Assembly: GCF_028279465.1 (NCBI RefSeq)
Contig: NZ_JANQNS010000013.1
Coordinates: 62,001-126,000 of the forward strand
DNA length: 64,000 nt
Direction: 5' to 3'
DNA from: Parasphingopyxis sp.
GTDB taxonomy: Bacteria; Pseudomonadota; Alphaproteobacteria; Sphingomonadales; Sphingomonadaceae
Part shown: in pieces, positions 1 to 8,713 of the stretch
Position numbering within the stretch: position 1 is the first letter of the stretch
Layout of the letters: each line of letters starts with the position of its first letter
Translations under genes and position numbers: made by a program
The notes under the pieces: generated by a model
The model's input: only the letters and a program-made list of their open reading frames with translations
Told to the model about the DNA's origin: nothing
Database searches by the model: none

Positions 1-759
1 GCTGCGCGTACCGAATATTACATAGGCCTCTCCGGCATAGGTGCCTCCATCGCTGCCGCGATTGGCTCCGACGATTATATCGTCGATGCTGTCGCCATTG
101 ATATCGCCGGCCGAGGACACGCTGAATCCCAGCTGATCGCCGCCCTGATCGCCCTGCACGAGGAAGCCGGTTGCGGCATCGAGGTTTGTCAGATCGATGA
201 CCTGCCGCCCGTCCACTTCCGTGCCGAACCCGCCCACCGTGCCGAAAATCACATAAGCCTCACCGGCAGCACCGCCACCATCGCTACCGCCAGTAGCCCC
301 CACAATGAGATCGTCGATGCCATCACCATTGACATCGCCGGCCGACGAGACACTCCACCCCGCATTATCGTTCGCCATATCACCCTGGACGACAAAGCCC
401 TGGAACGCGGTCAGCCCGGACAGATCGACAACCGCGCGGCCGCCCACGATCGTGCCGAAATCCGCCCGCGTCTCCGGCATGCCGATGGTCAGCGCCAAGA
501 GCGCGGCTTTTTGTGGCGGCGGCGCATCTGGAAGCGGTGCACTCATCGGGGGCGCATCCAGCAAGCGCGCGCCCTGAATCGGGGCATCCAAACTCTGCGC
601 AATCGCAAAATGGCTGTCGGACACGGAAAGCGGCGGCCATGCCGCCATGTCGGGGGAGAACGGCAAGCGCATCCGGCCGATACCGCTTTTCTCGCGCGTC
701 GCCGGGTCCAAGATCGTATCGCTCATACTGCCCAGCGGATCGCGCAACAGATCGCTCAT
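1..759 (-). CDS. FG-GAP (integrin-alpha type) repeat protein, N-terminal part
   Basis: The reading frame is open from an ATG at 759 to the left edge, so only the first 253 residues are present. GGGAGG lies about 10 nt before the ATG. Residues 1-90 are Pro/Ala-rich without a signal peptide or membrane segment. Two repeats of about 79 residues follow (roughly 119-173 and 197-250). Each has an FVVQGD/FLVQGD start, a calcium-loop motif (DVNGDGIDD at 142-150, DINGDSIDD at 219-227) and a closing GEAYVIFGT. These are FG-GAP beta-propeller blades, usually found in secreted or surface adhesion-type proteins. Lack of an N-terminal signal suggests type I secretion by a C-terminal signal outside the window; that is inference. 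The full length is unknown. Confidence 0.85.
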   Translation of the reverse strand, partial: MSDLLRDPLGSMSDTILDPATREKSGIGRMRLPFSPDMAAWPPLSVSDSHFAIAQSLDAPIQGARLLDAPPMSAPLPDAPPPQKAALLALTIGMPETRADFGTIVGGRAVVDLSGLTAFQGFVVQGDMANDNAGWSVSSAGDVNGDGIDDLIVGATGGSDGGGAAGEAYVIFGTVGGFGTEVDGRQVIDLTNLDAATGFLVQGDQGGDQLGFSVSSAGDINGDSIDDIIVGANRGSDGGTYAGEAYVIFGTRS

Positions 760-1103
760 CTTCTGTTCCCCTCCCAAGGAAATTCTATACAATCTTCACC
801 ATGTTAGCGTCGGCAAGTCAAAGCCTGACAATGTCGGCATAATCCGCCGGTACTTGTCAGCCAGCATCGGCTGCGGGGTCCTGTTTGGGCTGCTATAAGC
901 AACCGGCTACGCGGAGAGGGTCATATACTATACGTAACGACTATGAGGTGTCGGTTGCGCGGCTGCTAACGTGCCCACACGCGCGCGCCAATCGAGGTCG
1001 CCCGATTTGTGTGCAGTGAGCAGCAGGGCTGATTCGCTTGGACGGCGAAGCCTGATCCGCATCTGCGTTATCGTCAGGGCAGTGACACGGTCCCAGATGT
1101 GCC
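760..1103. other. Intergenic stretch with no recognised gene
   Basis: These 344 bases separate the FG-GAP gene start from the end of the TIGR03032-type gene. Short frames on both strands have no family resemblance or convincing ribosome-binding site. An A+T-rich patch near 920-940 (tatactatacg) could belong to a promoter for the FG-GAP gene, but I could not place a clear -35/-10 pair. No hairpin with a U-run was seen. Confidence 0.5.
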
Positions 1104-2162
1104 CTACGCCTCGACTGAGATAACGTGCATAACTTCATCGGTCTTAAAGCCGATCGCGGAAGGCCGGCGCACACCCGGCAGGGCCGAAACGTCAAACAAT
1201 TCGCGAATAACCCCCTCGATGCGCACCCAATGGATCATATCGCCGGTTGCAAGATCAACGATTGCGAGGCCGCAACGCGGTTCGGTTTCCCGGTCCAGTA
1301 AAGCCTGATCGAGCGGCAGACCTGAAAAGGTTCGATTGTCGCGCGAGAGCGAGAGGCCGATAATTGCAAAACCGTTCCGGATAGTCAGGCCACGCGCATA
1401 GCCGGGGCAAAAGGCAATGGGCTCAAAAGTTCCGCTCTCGCGGTCGATCTTCCCGAATTCGCCGGTACCCGAATTGAGCAGATAGAGCTCGCCTCGATAC
1501 ATGCGTGGACTGTGCGGCATCGAGAGTTCTGCCGCTACGATCTCGTTTGTATTCACGTCGATGACGATCCCGCCATCGGCGCGCTTGTCCCGCCACCCGT
1601 CCGCCATATCGGATCGGGAAATCGCCGTTGCGAAAGCAGGTTTGCCTTCGATCATCGCCATGCCGTTCAGATGGCAGCGGTCTTCAGGCGAAATCTTGCT
1701 GATAAACGGTGGCTTCCAGAGCGGCCGAAAACTGTGCCCATCACTGACCGTGGCGATACAGGAAAAGCGTGTGGCAACAAAAACAGGCCGTCCATCTTGG
1801 GCGAAGCTTACATCATGCGCGTCTACATCGCCGGTGATCCAGCTTTGGTGCGGGCCATAAAGGGCATCAAAACCGTCAGGCGTTTGCTGACCGGTCGCGA
1901 GAACGTTATCGAGACGATAAATCTGATATTGGGTCGCGAGTGCCAAAGTCCTGGCGTCGTCAGTGACGGCGATACCCATCGAGCGCATGAAGGTCCGCTC
2001 GAAGATGGACAAACGCCCCTCTGGCTGGACGCCGATGAAATAGACTTTATTGCCCTGATAAGTCGTAAATACGATGCTGATCTGCTGTTGGGTGAGCCAT
2101 TGTGGGAAATGGCGAGAGCTCGTCAGCGCAAATTTTTCTTCGGTCTGCTTTGCTTTATTCAT
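1104..2162 (-). CDS. TIGR03032 family protein (paralogue 1)
   Basis: 352 residues with the TIGR03032 (DUF4915) pattern: a strand-rich, six-bladed-propeller-like protein with the motif EDRCHLNGMAM near residue 160, GWRDKR near 190, SMPHSPR near 214 and LNSGTGE near 226. An upstream in-frame ATG at 2189 would add nine residues, but CAAGAG sits correctly only for the ATG at 2162. No signal peptide is seen, so it is probably cytoplasmic. The molecular function of the family is not established. It is followed by the FG-GAP gene on the same strand and preceded by a paralogue, so the three may serve one surface-protein function; that link is inference. Confidence 0.8.
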   Translation of the reverse strand: MNKAKQTEEKFALTSSRHFPQWLTQQQISIVFTTYQGNKVYFIGVQPEGRLSIFERTFMRSMGIAVTDDARTLALATQYQIYRLDNVLATGQQTPDGFDALYGPHQSWITGDVDAHDVSFAQDGRPVFVATRFSCIATVSDGHSFRPLWKPPFISKISPEDRCHLNGMAMIEGKPAFATAISRSDMADGWRDKRADGGIVIDVNTNEIVAAELSMPHSPRMYRGELYLLNSGTGEFGKIDRESGTFEPIAFCPGYARGLTIRNGFAIIGLSLSRDNRTFSGLPLDQALLDRETEPRCGLAIVDLATGDMIHWVRIEGVIRELFDVSALPGVRRPSAIGFKTDEVMHVISVEA

Positions 2163-2423
2163 GCTAGCTGGCTCTTGTCTGAGGTACATCAGCGCGCGAT
2201 TTTATTGGCCCGTATCAGATCGCAAAATCGAATAGTATAATCCTAGGCATGTGGCGATCCCCGAACGAATGGCGATTATCGCCGACGTCGGTTCGAATAT
2301 TATGGGCTGTGTTGGCAGCCATTTGCGCAGCGTGAGGCCGGCAAATCTGCCAGCTTTGCGATCAAAGCAGAGCATTGGGAATTGTCATCGCCGAACCAGA
2401 CCGTAGGGCCATCCGCCATCAAG

Positions 2424-3566
2424 CTAGGGCGGATTCTCAATGGTAATGAAATCGCGCACCTCGTTCGATTGCGGGCCGAGCGTGAGTGCGTTCTTCACAC
2501 CGGGGAGTACGCAAACGTCGAACAGTTCCGTAATCGCTCCATCGAAGCGCAGCCATTGGATCACATCGCCGGACGAAAGCGAGAGGCACTGAAGACCGCA
2601 CCAAGCATCTGCATCTTTTTCTTTCAGGCGTTCATCCAGTGCGAGCCCTTCAAAGCGCCCGTGACGTGGCTTGGAAAGGCCGATGATCGCATGCTGTTTA
2701 TGTAGCGCGAGGCCGCGGGTAAAGCCCGGGCAGAATGCGAAGGGCACGAAGCTCTTTTTCTCCATATCGATCCAGCCCAGCTCGCCGGTGCCCGAATTGA
2801 GAAGCCATAGCCTGCCGTCGTGCCAGCGCGGCGAATGCGGCATGGAAAGCCCTTCGGCGACGATTTCGTCGGTCTCGACATCGATAACGACGCCGCTGTC
2901 GTGGCGCCGGTCTCGCCAGCCGTCGATCACGTCGGACTTGCAGACCGCCGTCACATATTTGGGTCGGCCATCGACCATGGCGAGGCCGTTGAGATGGCAT
3001 CGGTCTTCCGGCGCGAGCTTGGAAATGAAGTCTGGCTTCCATATCGGCCGGAAACTGTGTGTCAGACTGGGCTCGCACAGGCAGGAATATTTGGTGTTCA
3101 CGAACACCACGACGCCATTCTCGCATATGCCGACTTCGTGAAAGTCGATATTGCCGAGCGTCTGCATGTTGCGCGGCACATAAACCTTGTCATGCACTTC
3201 GTTGGCGAGTTGGTTCGACGCCAGCACGTTTTCGAGCCGGACGAGCTGGGTCAGCGTGCCCAGATAGAGCCGGTTGCTGTCCCCGGTGACGCCCATCGCC
3301 TGCGGATAGAGCGCTTCGTGCAGGGCGAGCTTGCCGTCTTTCCCATGGCCGATCAGGTATAGCCGGCCGGTCTGATAGGAGGTGAAGGCGATTGAGATAT
3401 TTCGGGTCGCCAAGAATCCCGCCAAGCCTTTCGAGAAGTCGATATCGATCTTGGCTGCTTCGCCCGCTGTCTCCTCTACAGCTTCGGTCTCCGCCGCCCT
3501 GTTTTCGCCAGTAGCAATCTCGGCCGGCGTCTTTTCGCCCGTGTTCGGAATCGTCCTGCTCTCCAA
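2424..3566 (-). CDS. TIGR03032 family protein (paralogue 2)
   Basis: 380 residues, clearly paralogous to the downstream gene: it shares EDRCHLNGLAMVDG, GWRDRRHDSGVVIDV, GLSMPHSPR, LNSGTGELG and a C-terminal LFDVCVLPGV. An acidic, Ala/Glu-rich N-terminal extension of about 45 residues is absent from the other copy. The start is a TTG at 3566 without a good Shine-Dalgarno; an ATG five bases upstream is out of frame, so the start is uncertain. The pair looks like a tandem duplication that has diverged considerably. Function is unknown; TIGR03032 proteins are annotated only as conserved hypothetical. Confidence 0.8.
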   Translation of the reverse strand: MESRTIPNTGEKTPAEIATGENRAAETEAVEETAGEAAKIDIDFSKGLAGFLATRNISIAFTSYQTGRLYLIGHGKDGKLALHEALYPQAMGVTGDSNRLYLGTLTQLVRLENVLASNQLANEVHDKVYVPRNMQTLGNIDFHEVGICENGVVVFVNTKYSCLCEPSLTHSFRPIWKPDFISKLAPEDRCHLNGLAMVDGRPKYVTAVCKSDVIDGWRDRRHDSGVVIDVETDEIVAEGLSMPHSPRWHDGRLWLLNSGTGELGWIDMEKKSFVPFAFCPGFTRGLALHKQHAIIGLSKPRHGRFEGLALDERLKEKDADAWCGLQCLSLSSGDVIQWLRFDGAITELFDVCVLPGVKNALTLGPQSNEVRDFITIENPP

Positions 3567-3626
3567 ATCATCGACTGCCAGTGGCTTTAAATAAAAACTA
3601 TATTACAATATCTTACAACACATGAA

Positions 3627-3717
3627 TGGCGGAGCGGGTGGGATTCGAACCCACGATAGGGGGTTACCCTATACACACTTTCCAGGCGTGCGCCTTCGAC
3701 CACTCGGCCACCGCTCC
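3627..3717 (-). tRNA. tRNA-Ser (GGA)
   Basis: The minus strand folds as a class II tRNA. The seven-base acceptor stem starts GGAGCGG and closes with CCGCTCC, followed by discriminator G and an encoded CCA. The D-arm contains GGCCGAGTGGTCGAAGGC, the anticodon loop is CTGGAAA (anticodon GGA, reads UCC/UCU), there is a long variable arm (a stem around TAGGGTAACCCCCTA) and a T-loop TTCGAAT. Total length is 91 nt including CCA. Confidence 0.97.
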
Positions 3718-3830
3718 GCATATCCTGGCAAGCGGTTGCACCTAAAGCGCGCGCGGCGTGTGCGCAAGGCTGTCCGGTCGGTTTCCGGCGACAGGCTGGC
3801 GCCGTGGCGAAAATCGGATAGATTGGCCGG

Positions 3831-4661
3831 ATGGCGACTGCGCATCCCGAAGGCCTGTCCGAACGTTCCCAGGGCGCAATATGGGCCATTGCCCGCGTCA
3901 CGACTCTGTTATGGATCGTTACGGTCGGACTGTTCACCCTGACCAGTTATCTCGATACGCGCAGTAGCGGTGGCGATATGCTGCAGATCGTTCAGATCTA
4001 CGCGCTCGGCTTTCTGCCCTGGCTGATCGCCACACCGTTGACCGTATGGGTCGGGATCGATCAGGCGCGGCGCCGGCCCGGTTGGGTGCGAATCGCCGTC
4101 GAAACCATCCTCCTTGCAGCCGGGATCACCTTCATCGTTCTGGCGAATATGGCGGTGATCGTCGCGGCCTATTGGGGCGTTACGGCGGGCGATATGCTGG
4201 CGGCCAACAGTTTTCGCGAATGGATATGGGATATCCTGATCTTCGCGGTCGCCTTGCTATCGGGCCATGTCCTCGGCGTCATACGGGGCCAGGTGCCGCA
4301 TGCGCCGCAGGATGAAGAGGCGGGCAAGATCGTCGTCCGCTCCGCGCACCGCGTGGATATTGTCGATATCGACGATGTGATCGCGGCCACGGCGCAGGGC
4401 AATTATGTCGCGCTCGTAACCGAAAATGGCGAGTTTTTGCATCGCGCGACCTTCGCGGAAATGAACGCGCTATTGGCGCGCCATGGCTTTGTGCAGGTCC
4501 ATCGCTCGCACCTTGTCCGGGCCGATGCGATTGTTTCCGTCCGGCGCGGATCGGGCCGTGCTCAGACCGTCCTCATGCCGGGCGGACGGGAATTTCCCGT
4601 GAGTGCATCGGGCAAGCGGGTGCTGGAACAGCTGCTCGAGGTGCAGCACGCGGCCGCCTGA
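3831..4661 (+). CDS. Membrane-anchored LytTR-family DNA-binding regulator
   Basis: 276 residues. The N-terminal half has about four hydrophobic segments (near 20-42, 52-74, 88-112 and 128-150). The C-terminal 100 residues are a LytTR DNA-binding domain: VRSAHRVDIVDIDDVIAA, GNYVALVTENGEFL, FVQVHRSHLVRADAIVSV and a closing LMPGGREFPVS. There is no receiver domain, so it is the membrane-sensor-plus-LytTR type common in sphingomonads rather than a response regulator. The ligand and targets cannot be read from the sequence. No strong ribosome-binding site precedes the ATG. It stands alone, upstream of a gene for a secreted protein. Confidence 0.88.
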   Translation: MATAHPEGLSERSQGAIWAIARVTTLLWIVTVGLFTLTSYLDTRSSGGDMLQIVQIYALGFLPWLIATPLTVWVGIDQARRRPGWVRIAVETILLAAGITFIVLANMAVIVAAYWGVTAGDMLAANSFREWIWDILIFAVALLSGHVLGVIRGQVPHAPQDEEAGKIVVRSAHRVDIVDIDDVIAATAQGNYVALVTENGEFLHRATFAEMNALLARHGFVQVHRSHLVRADAIVSVRRGSGRAQTVLMPGGREFPVSASGKRVLEQLLEVQHAAA

Positions 4662-4832
4662 TCGGTATCGGCCTTCTGCGCTCGGTACTGCCCTGAAAAT
4701 TTCGGCCCCGGTAGGACCGTATTCGTCCCAGCGTTGCGCATATTGGCCACATCGGCCCGGTCCGGGTCTTCAAACCATGGCGCGGGCTGTGAGAAGGCGC
4801 TTCCGATACATAACAGTCGGGAGACGCGCGCA

Positions 4833-5462
4833 ATGGTCCGGATCAATGCGAAAATCGCGAGTTGGGTAGCCGCAGCAGCTTTGCTGCCCGCCATGCCCGC
4901 ACACGCACAGACGCCGCAGGCTGGCGGAGACGGCGAGTTCGTCGAACCCTGCTCTGCTGCCCCGTTCCGCCAGTTCGACTTCTGGGTCGGTGAATGGGTG
5001 GCCTTCGACTATGATACCGGTGTCGTCCAGGGCATCGACCGGATCGAGACGATCGAACATGGCTGCGCACTCCGACAACAATGGTCGCAGATGACGGACC
5101 GGTATCGCACGCCCGGTGCGCCGCATCGTTATGGCGGTATGTCGATCACATCGCTCATACCGGGGCCGCGCTGGCAGCAGATGTGGGTCGGCAATGCCGG
5201 CGGCGCGATTACCGTGCAGGGCGAGCAGCGCGAAAGCGATGGCGCAATCGTGCTTAGCCACGAGTTCGTGGGTCCCGATGGCGCGGACTATCATCGGACC
5301 TGGTACTGGGTGCCCGAGGCGGATGGCACCGTGCATAGCTGGGGTGAAATTCGCGCGCGCGGCGAGGATGGCGAATGGGGTGAGCCGCAGGTGCCGTGGA
5401 ATCTGCGCTATGTCAGCCGGTCCGTGGTTGGCAATTTGGTCGAGGCGCCGGCGGACGAGTAA
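4833..5462 (+). CDS. Secreted DUF1579-like protein
   Basis: 209 residues. GGGAG about 11 nt before the ATG at 4833 selects this start over an upstream one at 4734. Residues 1-26 form a signal peptide ending in PAHAQ. The mature part begins with FRQFDFWVGEW and continues as a strand-rich domain with repeated tryptophans (QQMWVG, RTWYW). The FDFWVGEW opening is typical of DUF1579 / lipocalin-like secreted proteins of unknown function. The gene for a secreted cyclophilin follows after 42 nt on the same strand, so the two may be cotranscribed. Confidence 0.65.
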   Translation: MVRINAKIASWVAAAALLPAMPAHAQTPQAGGDGEFVEPCSAAPFRQFDFWVGEWVAFDYDTGVVQGIDRIETIEHGCALRQQWSQMTDRYRTPGAPHRYGGMSITSLIPGPRWQQMWVGNAGGAITVQGEQRESDGAIVLSHEFVGPDGADYHRTWYWVPEADGTVHSWGEIRARGEDGEWGEPQVPWNLRYVSRSVVGNLVEAPADE

Positions 5463-5504
5463 GCGAATCTGGAATAGCGGAATAAGCCATGGCACAAGGG
5501 CGGC

Positions 5505-6407
5505 ATGAAACAGCTTGCCCTGATCGCCGCCGCTCCGCTTCTCCTCGCCATGCAGGCGCCCGAAACACCGCAATCCCCGGCCGAAATCGTCGCCGCGACT
5601 ACCGAAGAGGATTGGCGGCCGATACTGCCGGAGAATCTACTGATCATGACGCTCGGCGATGGCGGTGAGGTCCTGATCGAGCTGGCGCCCGGTTTCGCGC
5701 CGATCCATGTCGCCAATATCCGCAGGCTGGCTCGGGAGGGCTGGTATGACGGGATCAGCATCAACCGTGTGCAGGACAATTATGTCGTGCAGTGGGGCGA
5801 TGCGAGCGGGAACAAGCCGTTGCCCGAAGGCATCGAGCGCGACCCGCCCGAAGAATATGATTTCGCGATGGGCGACACCTATCTCGCTGAATTCGTGAAC
5901 GTGCAGGACGGGCATTATGAACAATATTCGGGTTATCTGAGCGGTTGGCCGGTCGGGCACAGCCCGCGCGAAGACGGCGTGCGCAGCGGCACGCTCGTCC
6001 ATTGCTATGGCATGGTCGGCGTCGGGCGCGGCGACAATCCGGATACCGGCACGGGTGCCGAGCTCTATACGGTGATCGGCCATGCGCCCCGTCATCTCGA
6101 CCGCAATATCGCGCTGGTCGGGCGCGTAATCGAGGGGATCGAACATCTCTCCAGCCTGCCGCGCGGCACTGGCCCGCTGGGCTTCTATGAAGGCCCGGGC
6201 GAACGCGTGCCGATTGCGAGCGTGCGCCTCGCCAGCGAGTTGGAGGAGGCCGCACAGCCCCGCTTCGAAGTGATGCGCACGGATAGCGCGGCGTTTCGGG
6301 CCTATGTCGATGCGCGGGCCAACCGGACCGGCTGGTTCATCCGGCCTGCCGGCGCGGTGGACGTCTGCAACGTCAACCTGCCGATCCGGCGCGCGGCGGC
6401 CGATTAA
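5505..6407 (+). CDS. Secreted cyclophilin-type peptidyl-prolyl isomerase
   Basis: 300 residues. A short signal peptide (residues 1-19, ending LLAMQAP) precedes a cyclophilin fold. Recognisable are the strand VLIELAPGFAPIHVANI (about 56-72), INRVQDNYVVQWGD (86-99, equivalent to the family HRVI...FMVQGGD) and GAELYTVIGHAPRHLDRNIALVGRV in the second half. It would catalyse cis-trans isomerisation of prolyl bonds during folding of exported proteins in the periplasm. A C-terminal extension of about 60 residues is outside the core domain. Some active-site positions differ from the classical enzyme (N for H in the HRV motif), so activity is likely but not certain. Confidence 0.88.
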   Translation: MKQLALIAAAPLLLAMQAPETPQSPAEIVAATTEEDWRPILPENLLIMTLGDGGEVLIELAPGFAPIHVANIRRLAREGWYDGISINRVQDNYVVQWGDASGNKPLPEGIERDPPEEYDFAMGDTYLAEFVNVQDGHYEQYSGYLSGWPVGHSPREDGVRSGTLVHCYGMVGVGRGDNPDTGTGAELYTVIGHAPRHLDRNIALVGRVIEGIEHLSSLPRGTGPLGFYEGPGERVPIASVRLASELEEAAQPRFEVMRTDSAAFRAYVDARANRTGWFIRPAGAVDVCNVNLPIRRAAAD

Positions 6408-6516
6408 GCATCTTTGCGGGGCCTGCGGGCTCTGGTTAACCATCTATTATCGGTACTTTGTTCCGGAATTCGCCTAGCGCCGATGCTGCCGAATTTTCGA
6501 ATAGAGGGACGAAGCC

Positions 6517-7674
6517 GTGGCCGATGCCGGGACATCGCTGCCCCGCTGGATGCAGGGGGACTGGGCCGAGGATGCGCCCTTGCAGCGCGTGTCCGCCGCA
6601 CCCGTTCTGCACGAAGCTGGCGACTCCGCGGATGTCGGCGTTTCGAAAACGCTCGTCCTTGAAAGACCGGAACACGCGGCTGCAACGGGAAAACGCCCGG
6701 TTTGGTCAGGCGTCGTGGCTGGTTTGCTCGGACTGGTGGGCCTTGTTACGCTCAGCGCGGCCGGACTGGCGCTTCCCGAACGCGGGCTGACGGTTTCTTT
6801 GCCCGAAGCGCGGCCTTTCTCCGAACTGGTCGGTCACGCGCCTGATGGAAGCGCCCTACCGATGACGCTTACCCCTGCTGAAGAAGACGCGATCCGCGCC
6901 GCCATCGAAGCCGAGCTTGCCGAACATTCGGGTTATCAGGGGCCCGTGCCGTCCGGTATTGCGTTCCGCGCAGCAAGCGATGCCGACCGCGAACGCGCGC
7001 TCCACTGTATGACTCAGGCGATCTACTATGAGGCGGGGACTGAACCCGAGGCCGGGCAGCGGGCGGTGGCGCAAGTGGTGCTCAACCGTGTCCGTCATCC
7101 CGGTTATGCGAACAGCATTTGCGGTGTCGTCTATGAGGGCAGCGAGCGGAGCACCGGCTGCCAGTTCACCTTTACCTGTGATGGCGCGCTGGCCCGGCGT
7201 CCGCTGCCGAGCCTTTGGGCGCAGGCGCAGCGCTATGCCCGCGAAGCGATCGCCGGGCGGCAGTTCGGCGAGGTCGGCTATGCGACCCATTATCATACGC
7301 TCGATATCTGGCCCTATTGGGGGCGGACGCTCACCATGACCAACATGATCGGTCGGCATCTGTTCCACCGGTTGCGCGGAACGGCTGGCAGCCCGGGCGC
7401 CTTTACCATCCGCTATTCCGGCCGCGAACCCGCGCCGCGCCCCTGGCAACCACGCAATGCGGAAACGGCGATCGAGGAAACGGATATCCTGACCGATGCG
7501 CAGACCGCCGAAGACGGCCTGCCGCCTGCGCCCATAGCGCGCGCCGGTATCACGGAAGCCAATGTTACGCGTGAGCCGAACAATCTGCCGCGCAGCCGCC
7601 CGATCGAGGATGCGCTGCCGGATTCGCAAATCCGCCCCGAATATCGCGACAGCGGGCGCTGGATCGGCGGTTAG
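6517..7674 (+). CDS. SleB-type cell wall hydrolase, membrane-anchored
   Basis: 385 residues from a GTG start; AGAGGG lies about 10 nt upstream. A cytoplasmic N-terminus of about 60 residues is followed by one membrane segment (about 64-84) and a periplasmic Hydrolase_2 (SleB/CwlJ) domain near 160-285. That domain is recognised by LHCMTQAIYYEAGTEP, AVAQVVLNRVRHPGY, CQFTFTCDG and YATHYHT. The conserved Glu in YYEAGTEP is the presumed catalytic residue of this muramidase/transglycosylase-like family. In non-sporing bacteria such proteins are thought to trim peptidoglycan. The C-terminal 90 residues are low-complexity and Pro/Arg-rich. Confidence 0.9.
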   Translation: MADAGTSLPRWMQGDWAEDAPLQRVSAAPVLHEAGDSADVGVSKTLVLERPEHAAATGKRPVWSGVVAGLLGLVGLVTLSAAGLALPERGLTVSLPEARPFSELVGHAPDGSALPMTLTPAEEDAIRAAIEAELAEHSGYQGPVPSGIAFRAASDADRERALHCMTQAIYYEAGTEPEAGQRAVAQVVLNRVRHPGYANSICGVVYEGSERSTGCQFTFTCDGALARRPLPSLWAQAQRYAREAIAGRQFGEVGYATHYHTLDIWPYWGRTLTMTNMIGRHLFHRLRGTAGSPGAFTIRYSGREPAPRPWQPRNAETAIEETDILTDAQTAEDGLPPAPIARAGITEANVTREPNNLPRSRPIEDALPDSQIRPEYRDSGRWIGG

Positions 7675-7707
7675 GGGTTTTCTGTCAGAAACTTCCTTGC
7701 GGAAGTT

Positions 7708-7792
7708 CGCGGCACCGGCCCACTCCCCCTCCCGGCCTCCCATTGAGTATACCCTGTTGGGAGGCCGGGAGGGGGAGTGGGCCGGTGCCGCG
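7708..7792. repeat. Perfect 35-bp inverted repeat between convergent genes
   Basis: Bases 7708-7742 and 7758-7792 are exact reverse complements separated by a 15-nt loop. The arms are C/G-rich (core cccctcccggcctccca). It lies between the ends of two convergent genes, where such a hairpin may block read-through from both sides, although no U-run follows. The flanks (gtcagaaacttcc and gaaggtctgaca) are imperfectly complementary as well, so the element may be longer and decayed. The shape fits the short mobile palindromic repeats scattered through sphingomonad intergenic regions; copy number is not testable here. Confidence 0.85.
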
Positions 7793-7820
7793 CCTGAGCG
7801 TCAGCGAAGGTCTGACAAAC

Positions 7821-8333
7821 TTAACGCAACCGCATTTCATCGCCGCTGATCTCGACCGTCCCGACCCGTTCGAGGAAGGACTGGCCGAGCAGCGATATCG
7901 GCAGATCATTTTCCGCGACCATCGCGGGCACATTATGGCTGTCCACGGGGCCCAGTGCGACACGGTCGATCGTCACCGGCTTCAAAGGGATTGGGCCGCC
8001 CGCCGTCTGCGCCGTCGCCGTGAATTCGCCGGGACGCGCCTGGATGCCGGCGCGCTGCGCATCCTCGCGGGTCAGCACGACGCTGCTGGCGCCAGTATCG
8101 ATCAACATCCGGCTGGTCGCGCCGTTGATCCGGACATCGGCGTAGAAATGCCCGTCGGCGGCGCGGTCGATCGCAAATTCCGCGGATCCGTTGCCCGCCA
8201 CTTCAGCAAACGGCTTGGAATCGGCTGTTGTTGAGGATGCAAGCTCGACCGGAACCGGTTCGGCCTCGCGCTCGCCGCCGAGAAAGGCGAGCGCGATCAT
8301 CGCGAGACCGATTATCGGAAGCAGCTTTTCCAT
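7821..8333 (-). CDS. Retropepsin-like aspartic protease (TIGR02281 type)
   Basis: 170 residues. An N-terminal hydrophobic segment (about 4-19) anchors or exports the protein. The catalytic motif is LIDTGASSVVL with Asp at about 79, preceded by GHFYADVRING. The flap region GPIPLKPVTID and the C-terminal SLLGQSFLERV are typical of the bacterial clan AA single-domain proteases, which act as dimers like retroviral pepsins. Substrates are unknown. The gene is convergent with the SleB-type hydrolase gene, with a long inverted repeat between them. Confidence 0.9.
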   Translation of the reverse strand: MEKLLPIIGLAMIALAFLGGEREAEPVPVELASSTTADSKPFAEVAGNGSAEFAIDRAADGHFYADVRINGATSRMLIDTGASSVVLTREDAQRAGIQARPGEFTATAQTAGGPIPLKPVTIDRVALGPVDSHNVPAMVAENDLPISLLGQSFLERVGTVEISGDEMRLR

Positions 8334-8379
8334 GCCGCCATCATAGCGGCATGGGGTTAAGCAGCGGTTTCGCTGGCCG

Positions 8380-8616
8380 TCAGGCCGCGAGCGGCGCGAA
8401 GGCGTCGGTCTTGCCGCGGCTGCGGAACAGGCCGGTGCCGATCGTCGGCCCGCGTTCGAGGGGCAGGGCGGTGCCGCAAAAGGCGCATTCGGCGCTCATG
8501 CGTCCGATATGCCAGTGCGAGCGGCCACAGCCGGGGCAATGGTTGGTTTCGTTCGCCCGATAGACGATGCGAATTCCCAACCGGGCCGGGGTAAAGGCGT
8601 TCTGGTCGTGATACAT
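8380..8616 (-). CDS. Small zinc-ribbon protein
   Basis: 78 residues. It contains HCPGCG near residue 26 and ECAFCG near 43, a four-cysteine zinc-ribbon spaced like the metal-binding segment at the start of some NUDIX hydrolases. No catalytic domain follows; the rest is basic and ends AFAPLAA. GAGGAGA precedes the ATG. The role is unknown; a protein- or nucleic-acid-binding zinc ribbon is the only inference the sequence allows. Confidence 0.75.
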   Translation of the reverse strand: MYHDQNAFTPARLGIRIVYRANETNHCPGCGRSHWHIGRMSAECAFCGTALPLERGPTIGTGLFRSRGKTDAFAPLAA

Positions 8617-8713
8617 CGATTATCTCCTCTGCGTTCCTGTCGATGGAACGAGAGCGAGTATCGATGAACCGAGATGAATCGGCTGTGACCGGGATCACCG
8701 GTTTCTGTTCATC

